Below, piece after piece: positions 49,065 through 57,410 of a stretch of 64,000 nt of DNA. The notes beneath the pieces are model-generated. The model was not told where the DNA came from and made no database searches. It saw nothing but the letters and a program-made list of their open reading frames with translations. Position 1 is the stretch's first letter, and each line of letters opens with the position of its first letter. The position numbers and the translations under genes are program-made. The stretch comes from Collinsella sp. AM18-10 (lineage in GTDB: Bacteria; Actinomycetota; Coriobacteriia; Coriobacteriales; Coriobacteriaceae): the NCBI RefSeq assembly GCF_003471585.1, contig NZ_QRJO01000007.1:21037-85036 (forward strand), in the 5' to 3' direction.

Positions 49065-50504
49065 ATGAGCGACGGAAAGAAAAAGCTTTCCTTCTTGACG
49101 GTCATTTCGACCATCATCTGCGTCGTCTTCGTTTGCGAGGCCGCCGCTCCTGCTGCTGCCATTGGCAACCAGCAGTTCTTCTGGTGGATCTTCCTGATCC
49201 TGACCTTCCTGCTCCCTTATGGCATGGTTGTCGCCGAGCTCGGCACCACCTATGACGGCGAGGGCGGCATTTACGACTGGGTGCGCGATGGCCTGGGCGA
49301 CAAATGGGGCGCCCGCATCTCGTACTACTACTGGGTCAACTACCCGCTGTGGATCGCCTCGCTGGCTACCATGTTCCCCGACATTTTGGGCATGGTCTTT
49401 GGCATCGAGTTCAACTTGATCGCCAAGATGGGTATCGATCTTGCCTTTGTGTGGATCGTCTACCTCATGGGCCGCTCCAAGGCGGCCGACTCCGAGTGGG
49501 TCCTTAACGGTGGCGCCATCATCAAGGTCGCCGTCGCCGTTATCGTTGGCGCTTTGGGCATTTGGTATGCCATGGAGAACGGTTTTGCGAACGACATGTC
49601 CGCTGCCACCTTCCTGCCCGAGCTCACCAACACCAACGCTCTCGGCTACCTGTCGATCATCATCTTTAACTTCATGGGCTTCGAGGTCATCTGCACCATG
49701 ACCGACGACATGGCCGATCCCGCTCGCGATATCCCCAAGGCTATTATCGTCGGTGGCCTGTCCATCGCCGTGATCTATCTGTTCGCTGGCTTTGGCATCG
49801 GCGCTGCTGTGCCGGCCGATTCCATCGACCCCGACTACGGCATGATCGTCGCAGTCCAGACCATGGTGGGCGACTCCATGATCTTTAAGGTCATCTGCAT
49901 CGCCTTCCTGATCACCCTGTTCGCCAACATGGCCGCTTGGTCCTTCGGCGTTAACTCCGTCGCTCGCTACGCTGCCGAGCACGGCAACATGCCCAAGGTC
50001 TTCGCCTCGATGATCTCGGATGACGATATGCCCAACGGCGCCAACCTGGTCAACGCCATCGTTGCCTCCCTGGTGCTGTGCCTGCAGCTGGTTCCCATCG
50101 ACGCCATCTCCAACGGTGTTTTCTGGATGCTCTTCGGCACCTCCGTCGTCTTCCTGCTGCTCACCTATATCCCGATGTTCCCGGCGTTCCTCAACCTTCG
50201 TAAGAACGACCCCAACCGCGAGCGCATCTTCACGTTCCCGTTTAAGGGTGCCATGATGAAGGTCATGCTGGCCATCCCTTGCATCGAGCTGATCCTGGCC
50301 ATCGTTGCAACGCTGGTGCCGCTCTCTGCCGCTGAAATTGGCGACAAGCTCCCGATGATCGTTATCTTCATCGTGCTTCTGCTCATCGGCGAGGTTGTCC
50401 GCGTCGTCAGCGCCAAGGGCCGCGAGACCGAGTACAAGGGCCTCACTCCCGAGCTGGCAGCTCAGCGTCTCGCTGGGGAGGCCGCCGAGGCCGAGGAGAA
50501 CTAG
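49065..50504 (+). CDS. APC-family antiporter, probable agmatine/putrescine exchanger, copy 1
   Basis: 479 residues with about 12 transmembrane helices. APC features: VCEAAAPAAAIGNQQFFWW near 24-42, YGMVVAELGTTYDGEGGIYDWV near 52-73 and IIIFNFMGFEVICTM near 202. The C-terminus is a Lys/Glu/Ala-rich cytoplasmic tail. Location between putrescine carbamoyltransferase and agmatine deiminase points to agmatine import with putrescine export (AguD type). Paralogue at 52620. SD GAAGGAG. Confidence 0.85.
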   Translation: MSDGKKKLSFLTVISTIICVVFVCEAAAPAAAIGNQQFFWWIFLILTFLLPYGMVVAELGTTYDGEGGIYDWVRDGLGDKWGARISYYYWVNYPLWIASLATMFPDILGMVFGIEFNLIAKMGIDLAFVWIVYLMGRSKAADSEWVLNGGAIIKVAVAVIVGALGIWYAMENGFANDMSAATFLPELTNTNALGYLSIIIFNFMGFEVICTMTDDMADPARDIPKAIIVGGLSIAVIYLFAGFGIGAAVPADSIDPDYGMIVAVQTMVGDSMIFKVICIAFLITLFANMAAWSFGVNSVARYAAEHGNMPKVFASMISDDDMPNGANLVNAIVASLVLCLQLVPIDAISNGVFWMLFGTSVVFLLLTYIPMFPAFLNLRKNDPNRERIFTFPFKGAMMKVMLAIPCIELILAIVATLVPLSAAEIGDKLPMIVIFIVLLLIGEVVRVVSAKGRETEYKGLTPELAAQRLAGEAAEAEEN

Positions 50505-50873
50505 AGCACCCGGTTCTGGGGCTCCAACCCTCCTCGCGTACCAACGTGCGCTTCGTCGGGCTTGTCGCTCCCGACTCCGGGCACTTTAGCCTCTTCGGAG
50601 ACGTGCCCAAGCGACAAATTTGCTCACTATTTCCTGGGGCGGGTGCGAGCGATAGCTCCGGTAACCACCGCCCGCCCCAACCTCTCTCTTTCGTATCCTT
50701 CGTGCGTTTTGTCTCCGCGCACCGGGTTACGTCGTCGCTTGCCGGTGCGATTCCGTGAAAACCGGCGCCGGGCGCCCCGACCTTTGCCGGGGAACGGGCG
50801 CCTACCATCTCTTGGTTTTAGGCTGCGGGTAATCCGCCCGCGGCAAACGATCGTTCGATTTGGAGGAAATCTT
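50505..50873 (+). other. 369-bp GC-rich leader region before agmatine deiminase 1
   Basis: Several potential hairpins: GGGCAC ... GTGCCC around 50579-50611, GGCGCC / GGCGCC-type pairing at 50764-50804 with an inner CCCCGAC...GCCGGGG, and GCGGGTAATCCGCCCGC near 50825. The segment CTCGCGTACCAACGTGCGCTTCG (50533-50555) resembles CTCGCGTACCAAAGTACGCTTCG at 52127 after the gene. No known riboswitch recognised; no ORF supported. Confidence 0.35.
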
Positions 50874-52079
50874 ATGCGTACGATCACCGAGTCCGAGTCC
50901 ACCCCCAAGGCCGACGGCTTCTTTATGCCCGCCGAGTTCGCCCCGCAGGATCGCGTGTGGATGGGCTGGCCCCACCGCACCGACACCTGGGCCCACGGCG
51001 CCAAGCCTGCTCAGAAGCAGTATGCCGCCATCGCCCGCGCCATCTCCGAGTTCACCCCGGTCTATATGTGCGCCAACCAGGTCGACTATGCCAACTGCAA
51101 GGCCGTCTTCGAGAACGACGAGAACGTCACCGTTATCGAGATGACCACCGACGACGCTTGGTTCCGCGACACTGCCGCCACCTACGTCATCAACGGCAAG
51201 GGCGAGAAGCGTGCCAACCACTGGCACTTCAACGCCTACGGCGGTCTCGTCGATGGCCTCTATTTCCCGTGGGACAAGGACGAGCAGATCGCCCTTAAGA
51301 TGGCTGAGCTCTCCGGCTGCCGTCGCTATCGTCCCGATGACATGATTCTCGAGGGCGGCTCCATCACCGTCGACGGCGAGGGCACCCTTGTCGTGACCGA
51401 CCAGTGCCTGCTTTCCCCGGGCCGCACCTGCTCTGCGGTGCTCGAGGAGGAAGAGGATCCCGAGTCCATCTGGCCCAAGTTCAAGAAGAAGTTCGAGCCC
51501 TGGAGCGAGGAGCTCCGCGCCTACATGGACGAGCACCTCAAGGATTACCTGGGCGTCGAGAAGGTCATCTGGGTCAAGGAGGGCATCGACCCCGAGGAGA
51601 CCAACGGCCACATCGACGACGTCGCCACGTTCATCGCCCCGGGCGTCATGGCCTGCATCTGGACCGACGATCCCGAGTATCCGTTCTACGAGCAGTGCCA
51701 CGCTGCCTACGAGACCCTCTCCAACGCCGTTGACGCCAAGGGCCGCAAGATGAAGGTCTACAAGCTCTGCATGCCCGTGAACCCGCTGTTCATGGACCAG
51801 GCCTCCTGCGACACCATCGACGCCGACGAGAACGCCGAGCCGCGCGTCCCCGACGAGCCGCTGATCGCGTCCTACATGAACTACCTGGTCACCAACCACG
51901 GCGTCATCGTCCCGCAGTACGGCGACGAGAACGACCAGCTGGCCGTCGACACGCTCCAGAAGATCTATGACGAGGTCTGGGGCGAGGGCGTCTACAAGTG
52001 CGTCGGCGTCCAGTCCGAGCAGGTCGTCTTCGGTGGCGGCAACATCCACTGCATTACCCAGCAGGAGCCGTCCGCTTAA
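50874..52079 (+). CDS. Agmatine deiminase family protein, divergent copy 1
   Basis: 401 residues from ATG 50874 (TGGAGG eight nt upstream). The guanidino-modifying fold is clear: GWPHRTDTW near 31, HFNAYGGLVDGLYFPWD near 118-134, ILEGGSITVDGEG, ETNGHIDDVATF with the catalytic His and Asp, and Cys393 in GGGNIHCITQQ. Compared with copy 2 (60140) it has about 27 extra residues after CLLSPGR (about 182-210, rich in Glu then Lys). It also reads WFRDTAATYV where copy 2 has WIRDPGPAFL. It probably hydrolyses agmatine to N-carbamoylputrescine, though the altered substrate loop leaves room for another guanidino substrate. Confidence 0.85.
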   Translation: MRTITESESTPKADGFFMPAEFAPQDRVWMGWPHRTDTWAHGAKPAQKQYAAIARAISEFTPVYMCANQVDYANCKAVFENDENVTVIEMTTDDAWFRDTAATYVINGKGEKRANHWHFNAYGGLVDGLYFPWDKDEQIALKMAELSGCRRYRPDDMILEGGSITVDGEGTLVVTDQCLLSPGRTCSAVLEEEEDPESIWPKFKKKFEPWSEELRAYMDEHLKDYLGVEKVIWVKEGIDPEETNGHIDDVATFIAPGVMACIWTDDPEYPFYEQCHAAYETLSNAVDAKGRKMKVYKLCMPVNPLFMDQASCDTIDADENAEPRVPDEPLIASYMNYLVTNHGVIVPQYGDENDQLAVDTLQKIYDEVWGEGVYKCVGVQSEQVVFGGGNIHCITQQEPSA

Positions 52080-52275
52080 TCGTCTGACTTTCCGAGGCGC
52101 CCCATCTCGCCGCTCAAACCGTCGCTCGCGTACCAAAGTACGCTTCGCTCCTCTTTCGCGGCGACCTGGGGCACCTCGAAAACCCAGCCGATCAATCGGA
52201 CAATCGGCGAATCGAACCATCTTGGGGCATTGATGGTCGGCTTGCCCGATGTCTTGGTCGGTTGGGTTTTCTTTG

Positions 52276-52311
52276 GGCACTCCGTTGCCTCCACATCGGA
52301 GTGCCTTTTTT
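52276..52311 (+). terminator. Terminator after agmatine deiminase 1
   Basis: Stem GGCACTCCG / CGGAGTGCC (52276-52284, 52297-52305) followed by TTTTTT. The preceding 195 bp (52080-52275) have no gene; they contain the CGTACCAAAGTACG hairpin (52130-52145). Confidence 0.85.
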
Positions 52312-52323
52312 CTTTGATTGAAT

Positions 52324-52392
52324 ACGCGTCTGGCCTGGGATTTTTTGCGGGTTAGGCCAATTGTTCGCTTGAATTTCCCAGGTCAGACGCGT
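52324..52392 (+). repeat. 69-bp hairpin with 17-bp arms in the antiporter-2 leader
   Basis: ACGCGTCTGGCCTGGGA (52324-52340) pairs with TCCCAGGTCAGACGCGT (52376-52392), one wobble, around a 35-nt loop. It precedes a small ORF and a terminator-like hairpin. Confidence 0.7.
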
Positions 52393-52447
52393 CTTCAATT
52401 GCCGAAAGTTCCCGGTCGCGAACGCGGCCGTTTTGATCGGAGTATCT

Positions 52448-52630
52448 ATGTACCAGCGTATCGTCATCTACACGCGCCTGTTCCGCGAGCGTTGGTCCAA
52501 CATCTGCATCCTCTCCTCTCTTTGGGATGGCACCTGTACCGGTGACGCGGCCTGCAACCCTACCTTGGGCTGCGCCTTCGGTACAGATGCCATCCTTTTT
52601 GCTGTAGGGGGAGCGTGCCGTGGCAGGTAA
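52448..52630 (+). CDS. Possible short leader ORF overlapping the antiporter-2 start
   Basis: 60 residues from ATG 52448 with GGAG five nt upstream (MYQRIVIYTRLFRERWSNIC). It contains four cysteines (one in NIC, then CTGDAAC and LGC; a fifth near the end) and ends 11 nt inside the antiporter gene. It runs straight through the attenuator-like hairpin 52525-52595, so ribosomes translating it would disrupt that hairpin. It may be a regulatory leader peptide or chance. Confidence 0.35.
   Translation: MYQRIVIYTRLFRERWSNICILSSLWDGTCTGDAACNPTLGCAFGTDAILFAVGGACRGR
52525..52600 (+). terminator. Attenuator-like terminator before antiporter 2
   Basis: GGATGGCACCTGTACCG (52525-52541) pairs with CGGTACAGATGCCATCC (52579-52595), one mismatch, followed directly by TTTTT (52596-52600). 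It ends 19 nt before the antiporter GTG and overlaps neither its SD (GGGGGAG) nor its start, as expected for transcriptional attenuation. Confidence 0.65.
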
Positions 52631-54029
52631 AAAGTTCTCCCTGTTCGAGGTCATCCTCTCGGTTATCTGCGTCGTGTTTACCATTGAGGCGGCGGCTCCG
52701 GCATCTGCCATGGGTAACGTGCAGTTCTTCTGGTGGATCTTCCTTATCATTACGTTTTTGCTTCCCTATGGCCTGGTGGTGGCCGAGCTGGGCACGGCGT
52801 TCGATTCCGAGGGCGGCCTGTACGACTGGGTACGTCTGGGCTTGGGTGACCGTTGGGGTGCCCGCTGCTCCTGGTGCTACTGGGTCAACTTTCCGCTGTG
52901 GGTGGCAAGTATCGCCTGCATGTTCCCCAGTGTCATTAATGCGGTGTGGGGTATCGAGTTTTCACTCGGGATCCGAATTGCCATCGAGCTTGCCTTTGTG
53001 TGGGGCGTCACGGTTATGGCGATGCACCCGGTGGCCGAGGCCGATTGGGTCATGGACGGCGGTGCCGTCATCAAGGTGCTCATTACCGCCGTGGTGGGAA
53101 TCGTCGGCATCTGGTTTGCCTGCAATAACGGCTTTGCCAACGACATGTCGTTTAAGACCTTCATTCCAGATCTGGGCGACACCAATTCGTTGACGTACCT
53201 ATCGATCATCCTATTCAACTTTATGGGCTTCGAAGTGGTCGCGACCTTTGCCAGCACGATGAAAAACCCGTCGCGCGATATCCCCAAGGCGGTTATCGCC
53301 GGTGGCGTTGCCATTGCGGCAATTTACATCATTTGCGGCATCGGCATTGGGGCTGCGGTTCCCACCGAGCAGCTTTCGCTCGATTCGGGCATTGTGGACG
53401 CGGTCGCCGCCATGGTGGGGCGCGCTCACCCGCTGACTATGGTCGTGGGCGTGGCCTTTTTGGTGACGCTGTTCGCCAACATGATCTGCTGGAGTTTTGG
53501 CGTCAACAATGTGGCGAGCTATGCCGCGCGCCATGGCAACATGCCGCGCCCCTTTGCGTTGGTGTCCAAGAGGACCGGCATGCCCAATGGCTCGGCACTC
53601 ATTAACGGTTGTTTTGCCAGCTTGGTGCTGCTACTTCAGATTCCGCTGGGCGAAGGTTCCGACGTCTTTTGGGTCTTCTTCTCGATGAACGTCGTCTTTC
53701 TGCTCATGAGCTATATCCCGATGTTCCCGGCGTTTTGGCGCCTGCGTAAATACGACGGCCGCCCGCGTGTGTTCCGCGCGCCCTTCGAGGGCAAGGTGCT
53801 TGCGGTAGCGCTTGCGGTGCCGGTGGTAGAGCTCGTGCTTTCGATTGTTGCTACGATTGTGCCGCTCAACAGCTCACCTGCCGAGATGGCAAAGTTGCCG
53901 ATTCTCGCGGGCGTAGTGATTGGCCTGTTATTGGGCGAGGTTTCGCGCCTCATATCGCGCCGCGGCCGCAGCGTCGACAATCCCGGCGTTGGTGCAAGGG
54001 AATCAGGTTTCTTTGCACCAAAACAGTAG
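52620..54029 (+). CDS. APC-family antiporter, probable agmatine/putrescine exchanger, copy 2
   Basis: 469 residues, GTG start at 52620 with GGGGGAG upstream. About 12 helices and the same landmarks as copy 1: IEAAAPASAMGNVQFFWW, YGLVVAELGTAFDSEGGLYDWV and IILFNFMGFEVVATF. The C-terminal tail differs (SVDNPGVGARESGFFAPKQ). Placed after agmatine deiminase 1 behind a terminator and an attenuator-like hairpin, it is probably controlled separately from copy 1. Substrate could be agmatine/putrescine or a related guanidine/amine pair. Confidence 0.82.
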   Translation: MAGKKFSLFEVILSVICVVFTIEAAAPASAMGNVQFFWWIFLIITFLLPYGLVVAELGTAFDSEGGLYDWVRLGLGDRWGARCSWCYWVNFPLWVASIACMFPSVINAVWGIEFSLGIRIAIELAFVWGVTVMAMHPVAEADWVMDGGAVIKVLITAVVGIVGIWFACNNGFANDMSFKTFIPDLGDTNSLTYLSIILFNFMGFEVVATFASTMKNPSRDIPKAVIAGGVAIAAIYIICGIGIGAAVPTEQLSLDSGIVDAVAAMVGRAHPLTMVVGVAFLVTLFANMICWSFGVNNVASYAARHGNMPRPFALVSKRTGMPNGSALINGCFASLVLLLQIPLGEGSDVFWVFFSMNVVFLLMSYIPMFPAFWRLRKYDGRPRVFRAPFEGKVLAVALAVPVVELVLSIVATIVPLNSSPAEMAKLPILAGVVIGLLLGEVSRLISRRGRSVDNPGVGARESGFFAPKQ

Positions 54030-54064
54030 CGCCGCGAGTTGCGCAGCGCTTGCTGTGTCTTGGA

Positions 54065-54256
54065 TTACTGCTCGCAGTGCTCGGGATCAGAAGCGAGCTT
54101 AGGCGCAAAGTAGGGAACGTGGCCCAGGTAGGGGCAGCTGTCCGAACGCGCCTCAACGGCGCAGGGGACATCGTCGTAGGTCATGGAAGAACCGAGTCGG
54201 GTGATGGCCTTGGCGGCGGGCGCGACGAGCATCTTGAGCGGAGCGATCGGTGTCAT
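54065..54256 (-). CDS. Small conserved-looking hypothetical protein
   Basis: 63 residues from ATG 54256, which has AAAGGAG at good spacing on the minus strand. The sequence begins MTPIAPLKMLVAPAAKAI, then GSSMTYDDVPCAVEARSDSC and ends HVPYFAPKLASDPEHCEQ. Three cysteines (VPC, SDSC, HCE) and the CPYLGHVPYF segment might bind metal, but no family is recognised. It converges on the antiporter and is divergent from the LuxR gene at 54382. Confidence 0.6.
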   Translation of the reverse strand: MTPIAPLKMLVAPAAKAITRLGSSMTYDDVPCAVEARSDSCPYLGHVPYFAPKLASDPEHCEQ

Positions 54257-54381
54257 GGCATCTCCTTTCATCGGTGAGACACAGCTTGTTTATCTAAACG
54301 ATACAGTACGTTTAATCGGTGAGTCTAATCTTGCGGCAAAGAATCTGTCAACATCCTCACAGCATCTGAACAGGGGGGGAC

Positions 54382-55374
54382 ATGAGCTTCGCATTCTATA
54401 TCTACACCACAATTATCATGGGTGTGGCTCTGGTGACCAGTGCCGTGGCATTGGTGGTTTGGCTCATGACGCGCCGTCGCGACAGCCTGGTGGCCGCGGC
54501 GGGCTTTTTGCTCTACATGCTCGATATGTCGGTCATTTTTTTTGACGAGTACAATCGGCTCAAATACGACTACGCTGTTACCTTTAGCGAGCCGTTGCAG
54601 CACCCCTTGCTGCGCTGCGTGCTCGGTATTGCCATCTATGCCTGCGTGGTACTGTGGATGTTTGCGCGCTTGCGCAAAAGGCCGACGTCGCGCATGCTCG
54701 GACTTGCTATCGTGCCGTTTTCAATCTTGCAATTGGTGCTGGTGCCTCGCAGCGGTGCTGCCGGAGAGATGCAGCAGTATCTCTTTTGGCTCACGCGTGA
54801 CCTGGGCAATGTAGGATGTCTTGCCTATGCCGCCTGGCATTACCGGCACAGGGCCACGCGTGTTGAGAAACTCGACCTCGACCGCTCAAAGCTCTTTTGG
54901 AAGGTGGCACTCGTTCTTGCGTTTTGCGTAATCGCCGAGGACACCTACATGATTTTGCTCTGCCGCCCCGACTCTCAAAACCCCGTCATCAGCCTCTTTT
55001 TGTGGTATCTGTCCGAGCGCAATATCTCCGAAAACGTGCTGCTCGTGGCATGCGCGGTCCAACTCTTTTGCCAGTTTAGCCATATCCTGCGCGTGTATGC
55101 CCGTCATCCGCGTGCCGATGAGGACGTGGCGGCCGAGAGCGCACGCTCTGGGGACGATCTAGCATCACGCGTTGTGATCTTTGCCGATGCCCATAAGCTG
55201 TCGCGGCGCGAGCAGGAGGTGCTCACGCTGGTGCTGAAGGGCAACGACGCCCAAAACATCGCCAGCGAGTTGGTCATCAGCCCTGGCACTGTCAAGGCGC
55301 ACTTGCATCGCATCTACGTTAAAAGCGGTGTCTCCAACCGAGATGACCTCATAGATGCCTTTTGGCGTTCCTAG
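54382..55374 (+). CDS. LuxR-family regulator with multi-pass membrane N-terminus, copy 2
   Basis: 330 residues. About seven helices in 1-235 (YIYTTIIMGVALVTSAVALVV, MLDMSVIFFDEYNRL, and LFLWYLSERNISENVLLVACAV last). The LuxR HTH (about 265-328) reads KLSRREQEVLTLVLKGNDAQ, NIASELVISPGTVKAHLHRI. It shares layout and the SERNISENV segment with the regulator at 46562. SD GGGGGGA. It is followed after 315 bp by the amidohydrolase and MATE genes, its most likely targets along with the upstream antiporter. Confidence 0.85.
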   Translation: MSFAFYIYTTIIMGVALVTSAVALVVWLMTRRRDSLVAAAGFLLYMLDMSVIFFDEYNRLKYDYAVTFSEPLQHPLLRCVLGIAIYACVVLWMFARLRKRPTSRMLGLAIVPFSILQLVLVPRSGAAGEMQQYLFWLTRDLGNVGCLAYAAWHYRHRATRVEKLDLDRSKLFWKVALVLAFCVIAEDTYMILLCRPDSQNPVISLFLWYLSERNISENVLLVACAVQLFCQFSHILRVYARHPRADEDVAAESARSGDDLASRVVIFADAHKLSRREQEVLTLVLKGNDAQNIASELVISPGTVKAHLHRIYVKSGVSNRDDLIDAFWRS

Positions 55375-55689
55375 TCCTATTCTTCCTTGCATGCGGGTCT
55401 TGCCGTGTGGGCGGGCACGCCGTTGGGCGTAATGACGCGGTAATAATCCCAGACAATAAACCTGCAGGTAAAGCGTGTAAACCTGCTTAAACTGACCGTT
55501 TGCGATTCCTGGCCTTGGCACGGATTTGCCCCTGTGTATCAATGGGTGTAGCGCGAAGCCGCGGACGTGGGACAGACGTCCGAGCACAGCTTGTAGGCAT
55601 GCGCCGATGCGGGAGCGCTACGCTCCCAACCGAGTGCCCACGCGGGCGGTGCGTCCGCGTTGCAACCAAAGATGCCTGAGGAGGCTCAC
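55375..55689 (+). other. 315-bp structured leader upstream of the amidohydrolase
   Basis: AAACCTGCAGGT lies at 55458-55469, with a second AAACCTGC nearby at 55479. From about 55560 the sequence is rich in hairpins: GGACGT...ACGTCC (55564-55581) and GGGAGCG-CTA-CGCTCCC (55610-55626). No known riboswitch could be assigned and no ORF is supported. Confidence 0.4.
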
Positions 55690-57318
55690 ATGGACAAGGC
55701 TGATGTAGTTATCAAGAGCAACACCGTTTTTACCGGCGATGGGCTCGAACCGTTTAAGGGCGGCGTTGCCGTGCGTGGCGATAAGATCGTTGCCTGCGGT
55801 GACGATGCCCACTTGGCGCCGTTTATCGGCCCCGATACTGAGGTGCGCGACTTTGGCGATCAGCTCGTTATGCCTGGCCTGATTGACTCGCACACGCATT
55901 TTGCTCAGGGTGCGTTTATGACCGACCCCGATTTTGCCGTCAACCTTATCGATTGCACCAGTTTTGAGATGGCGATGGAGCGTGTCGTGGCGTTTGCGAA
56001 CGCCCATCCCGATAATGAGTGGATTCTGGGCTGCCAAATCATTCAGTTCCAGTGGGATATCCCCGAGATGCCCACGGCTGCGATGATTGACAAATACATC
56101 TCGGACCGTCCGGTATTTTTGCAGCAGGTCGACATGCATACGTTTAGTGCCAATACCTGCGCTATCGAGAAAGTCGGCATTACTACCGAGACGGCCGATC
56201 CTACAGGCGGCAAGATCCTTAAGGATGCCGACGGCAACCTGACGGGCGTGTTTTCCAACAATGCCGGCTCCTTCTTTATGGATGAGGTCTACGACCCAGC
56301 GCCCGAGGTTGTTGACGCGTCGTTTGCAAAAACCGCCCGGCGCGCCAATGCCTTGGGAATCACTACGGTCGGCATGGTCAATCCTACGTTTGTGAGCATG
56401 GAAAACCCGTATGCGGTGTTGGCAGGTCTTAATGCCAAGGGCGACTTGCCACTGCGCGTGTTCCTGTACACCGATCTGTTCGAAAACGAGTCCTTAACGC
56501 TCGAGCAGATCAAGGAGAAATACGCCTTCTCGGGTACGCAGGTCGAGTGGCACGGCTTTAAGCAGTTTCTTGATGGCGTGTGCTCCGACCACACCGCTTG
56601 GATGCTTGAACCCTATTCCAACGCGCCCGATACCTGCGGTGAGCCCGCGGAGGATCCAGAGCGCATCCGTGCCGCCATTGTCAGGGCGCAGGAATGGGGC
56701 GTTGACACACGCGTCCATACGATCGGCGATCGCTCGGTGCGTTTTGTGCTTGATTGCTTTGAGGAGGGCGAGCGCTTGCATGGTAAGCGGGGTTGCCGCC
56801 ACTCCATGGAGCACAACGAGACGGTTCAGCCCGAGGATCTGCCGCGCTACGCGGAGCTTGGTATATGCCCCGGCATGCAACCGTGGCACATGCTGCTCGA
56901 TATGGCTGACCTTGCCAAGGACGATGCCGTGGGCCCCGAGCGTGCAGCGCTTTCGTGGCCCCTGCACAGCCTGCTTGCAAGCGGTGCCGTGGTGCACTTG
57001 GGCAGCGACTTCCCCGTTGTGGGCTTGGAGCCCATGGAGGAGGTGTACGGCGCAGTCTTCCGCATGCTCGAGGACGGTTCCAACCCAGAAGGGTGGTTCC
57101 CGCAGGAGCGCATCACCATGGCCGAGGCCCTGCGCGCCTACACCTACGGCAGCGCCTACGCCATGCATGCCGAGGATCGCATCGGTACGCTCGCATGCGG
57201 CAAACAGGCTGATATCTGTGTGCTCGACCGCAACCTCTTTGACTGCGAACCGGCTGAGGTCCTCGAGGCCACGGCGTCTCTCACGATGATTGCCGGCAAG
57301 GTGGTCTACGAGGCCTAG
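55690..57318 (+). CDS. YtcJ-like metal-dependent amidohydrolase
   Basis: 542 residues from ATG 55690 (GAGGAGG five nt upstream). Amidohydrolase-3 features: LVMPGLIDSHTHFAQGAF near 65-82 with the His-x-His metal pair, LQQVDMHTFSAN near 148, THTIGDRSVR-type segment (RVHTIGDRSVRFVLD near 346), SMEHNETVQPEDL near 377 and HLGSDFPVVGLEPM near 437 with the catalytic Asp. YtcJ relatives hydrolyse diverse amides; the substrate here is unknown. Followed by a MATE exporter 92 bp on, it may process a compound that is then exported. Confidence 0.82.
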   Translation: MDKADVVIKSNTVFTGDGLEPFKGGVAVRGDKIVACGDDAHLAPFIGPDTEVRDFGDQLVMPGLIDSHTHFAQGAFMTDPDFAVNLIDCTSFEMAMERVVAFANAHPDNEWILGCQIIQFQWDIPEMPTAAMIDKYISDRPVFLQQVDMHTFSANTCAIEKVGITTETADPTGGKILKDADGNLTGVFSNNAGSFFMDEVYDPAPEVVDASFAKTARRANALGITTVGMVNPTFVSMENPYAVLAGLNAKGDLPLRVFLYTDLFENESLTLEQIKEKYAFSGTQVEWHGFKQFLDGVCSDHTAWMLEPYSNAPDTCGEPAEDPERIRAAIVRAQEWGVDTRVHTIGDRSVRFVLDCFEEGERLHGKRGCRHSMEHNETVQPEDLPRYAELGICPGMQPWHMLLDMADLAKDDAVGPERAALSWPLHSLLASGAVVHLGSDFPVVGLEPMEEVYGAVFRMLEDGSNPEGWFPQERITMAEALRAYTYGSAYAMHAEDRIGTLACGKQADICVLDRNLFDCEPAEVLEATASLTMIAGKVVYEA

Positions 57319-57410
57319 CGGGGCTGCTGCATCGCTGGGCGGTGCCACAGCCTGTGCGTGCCGCCCATCCATCCATCCATTCATCAATCTCTCATGGAAA
57401 GGGGAGAACA

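Noticed and set aside
55559..55630. Guanidine-type riboswitch before the amidohydrolase
   Set aside because: Hairpins are present but I could not match the conserved loop sequences of the known guanidine classes, so no riboswitch is called.
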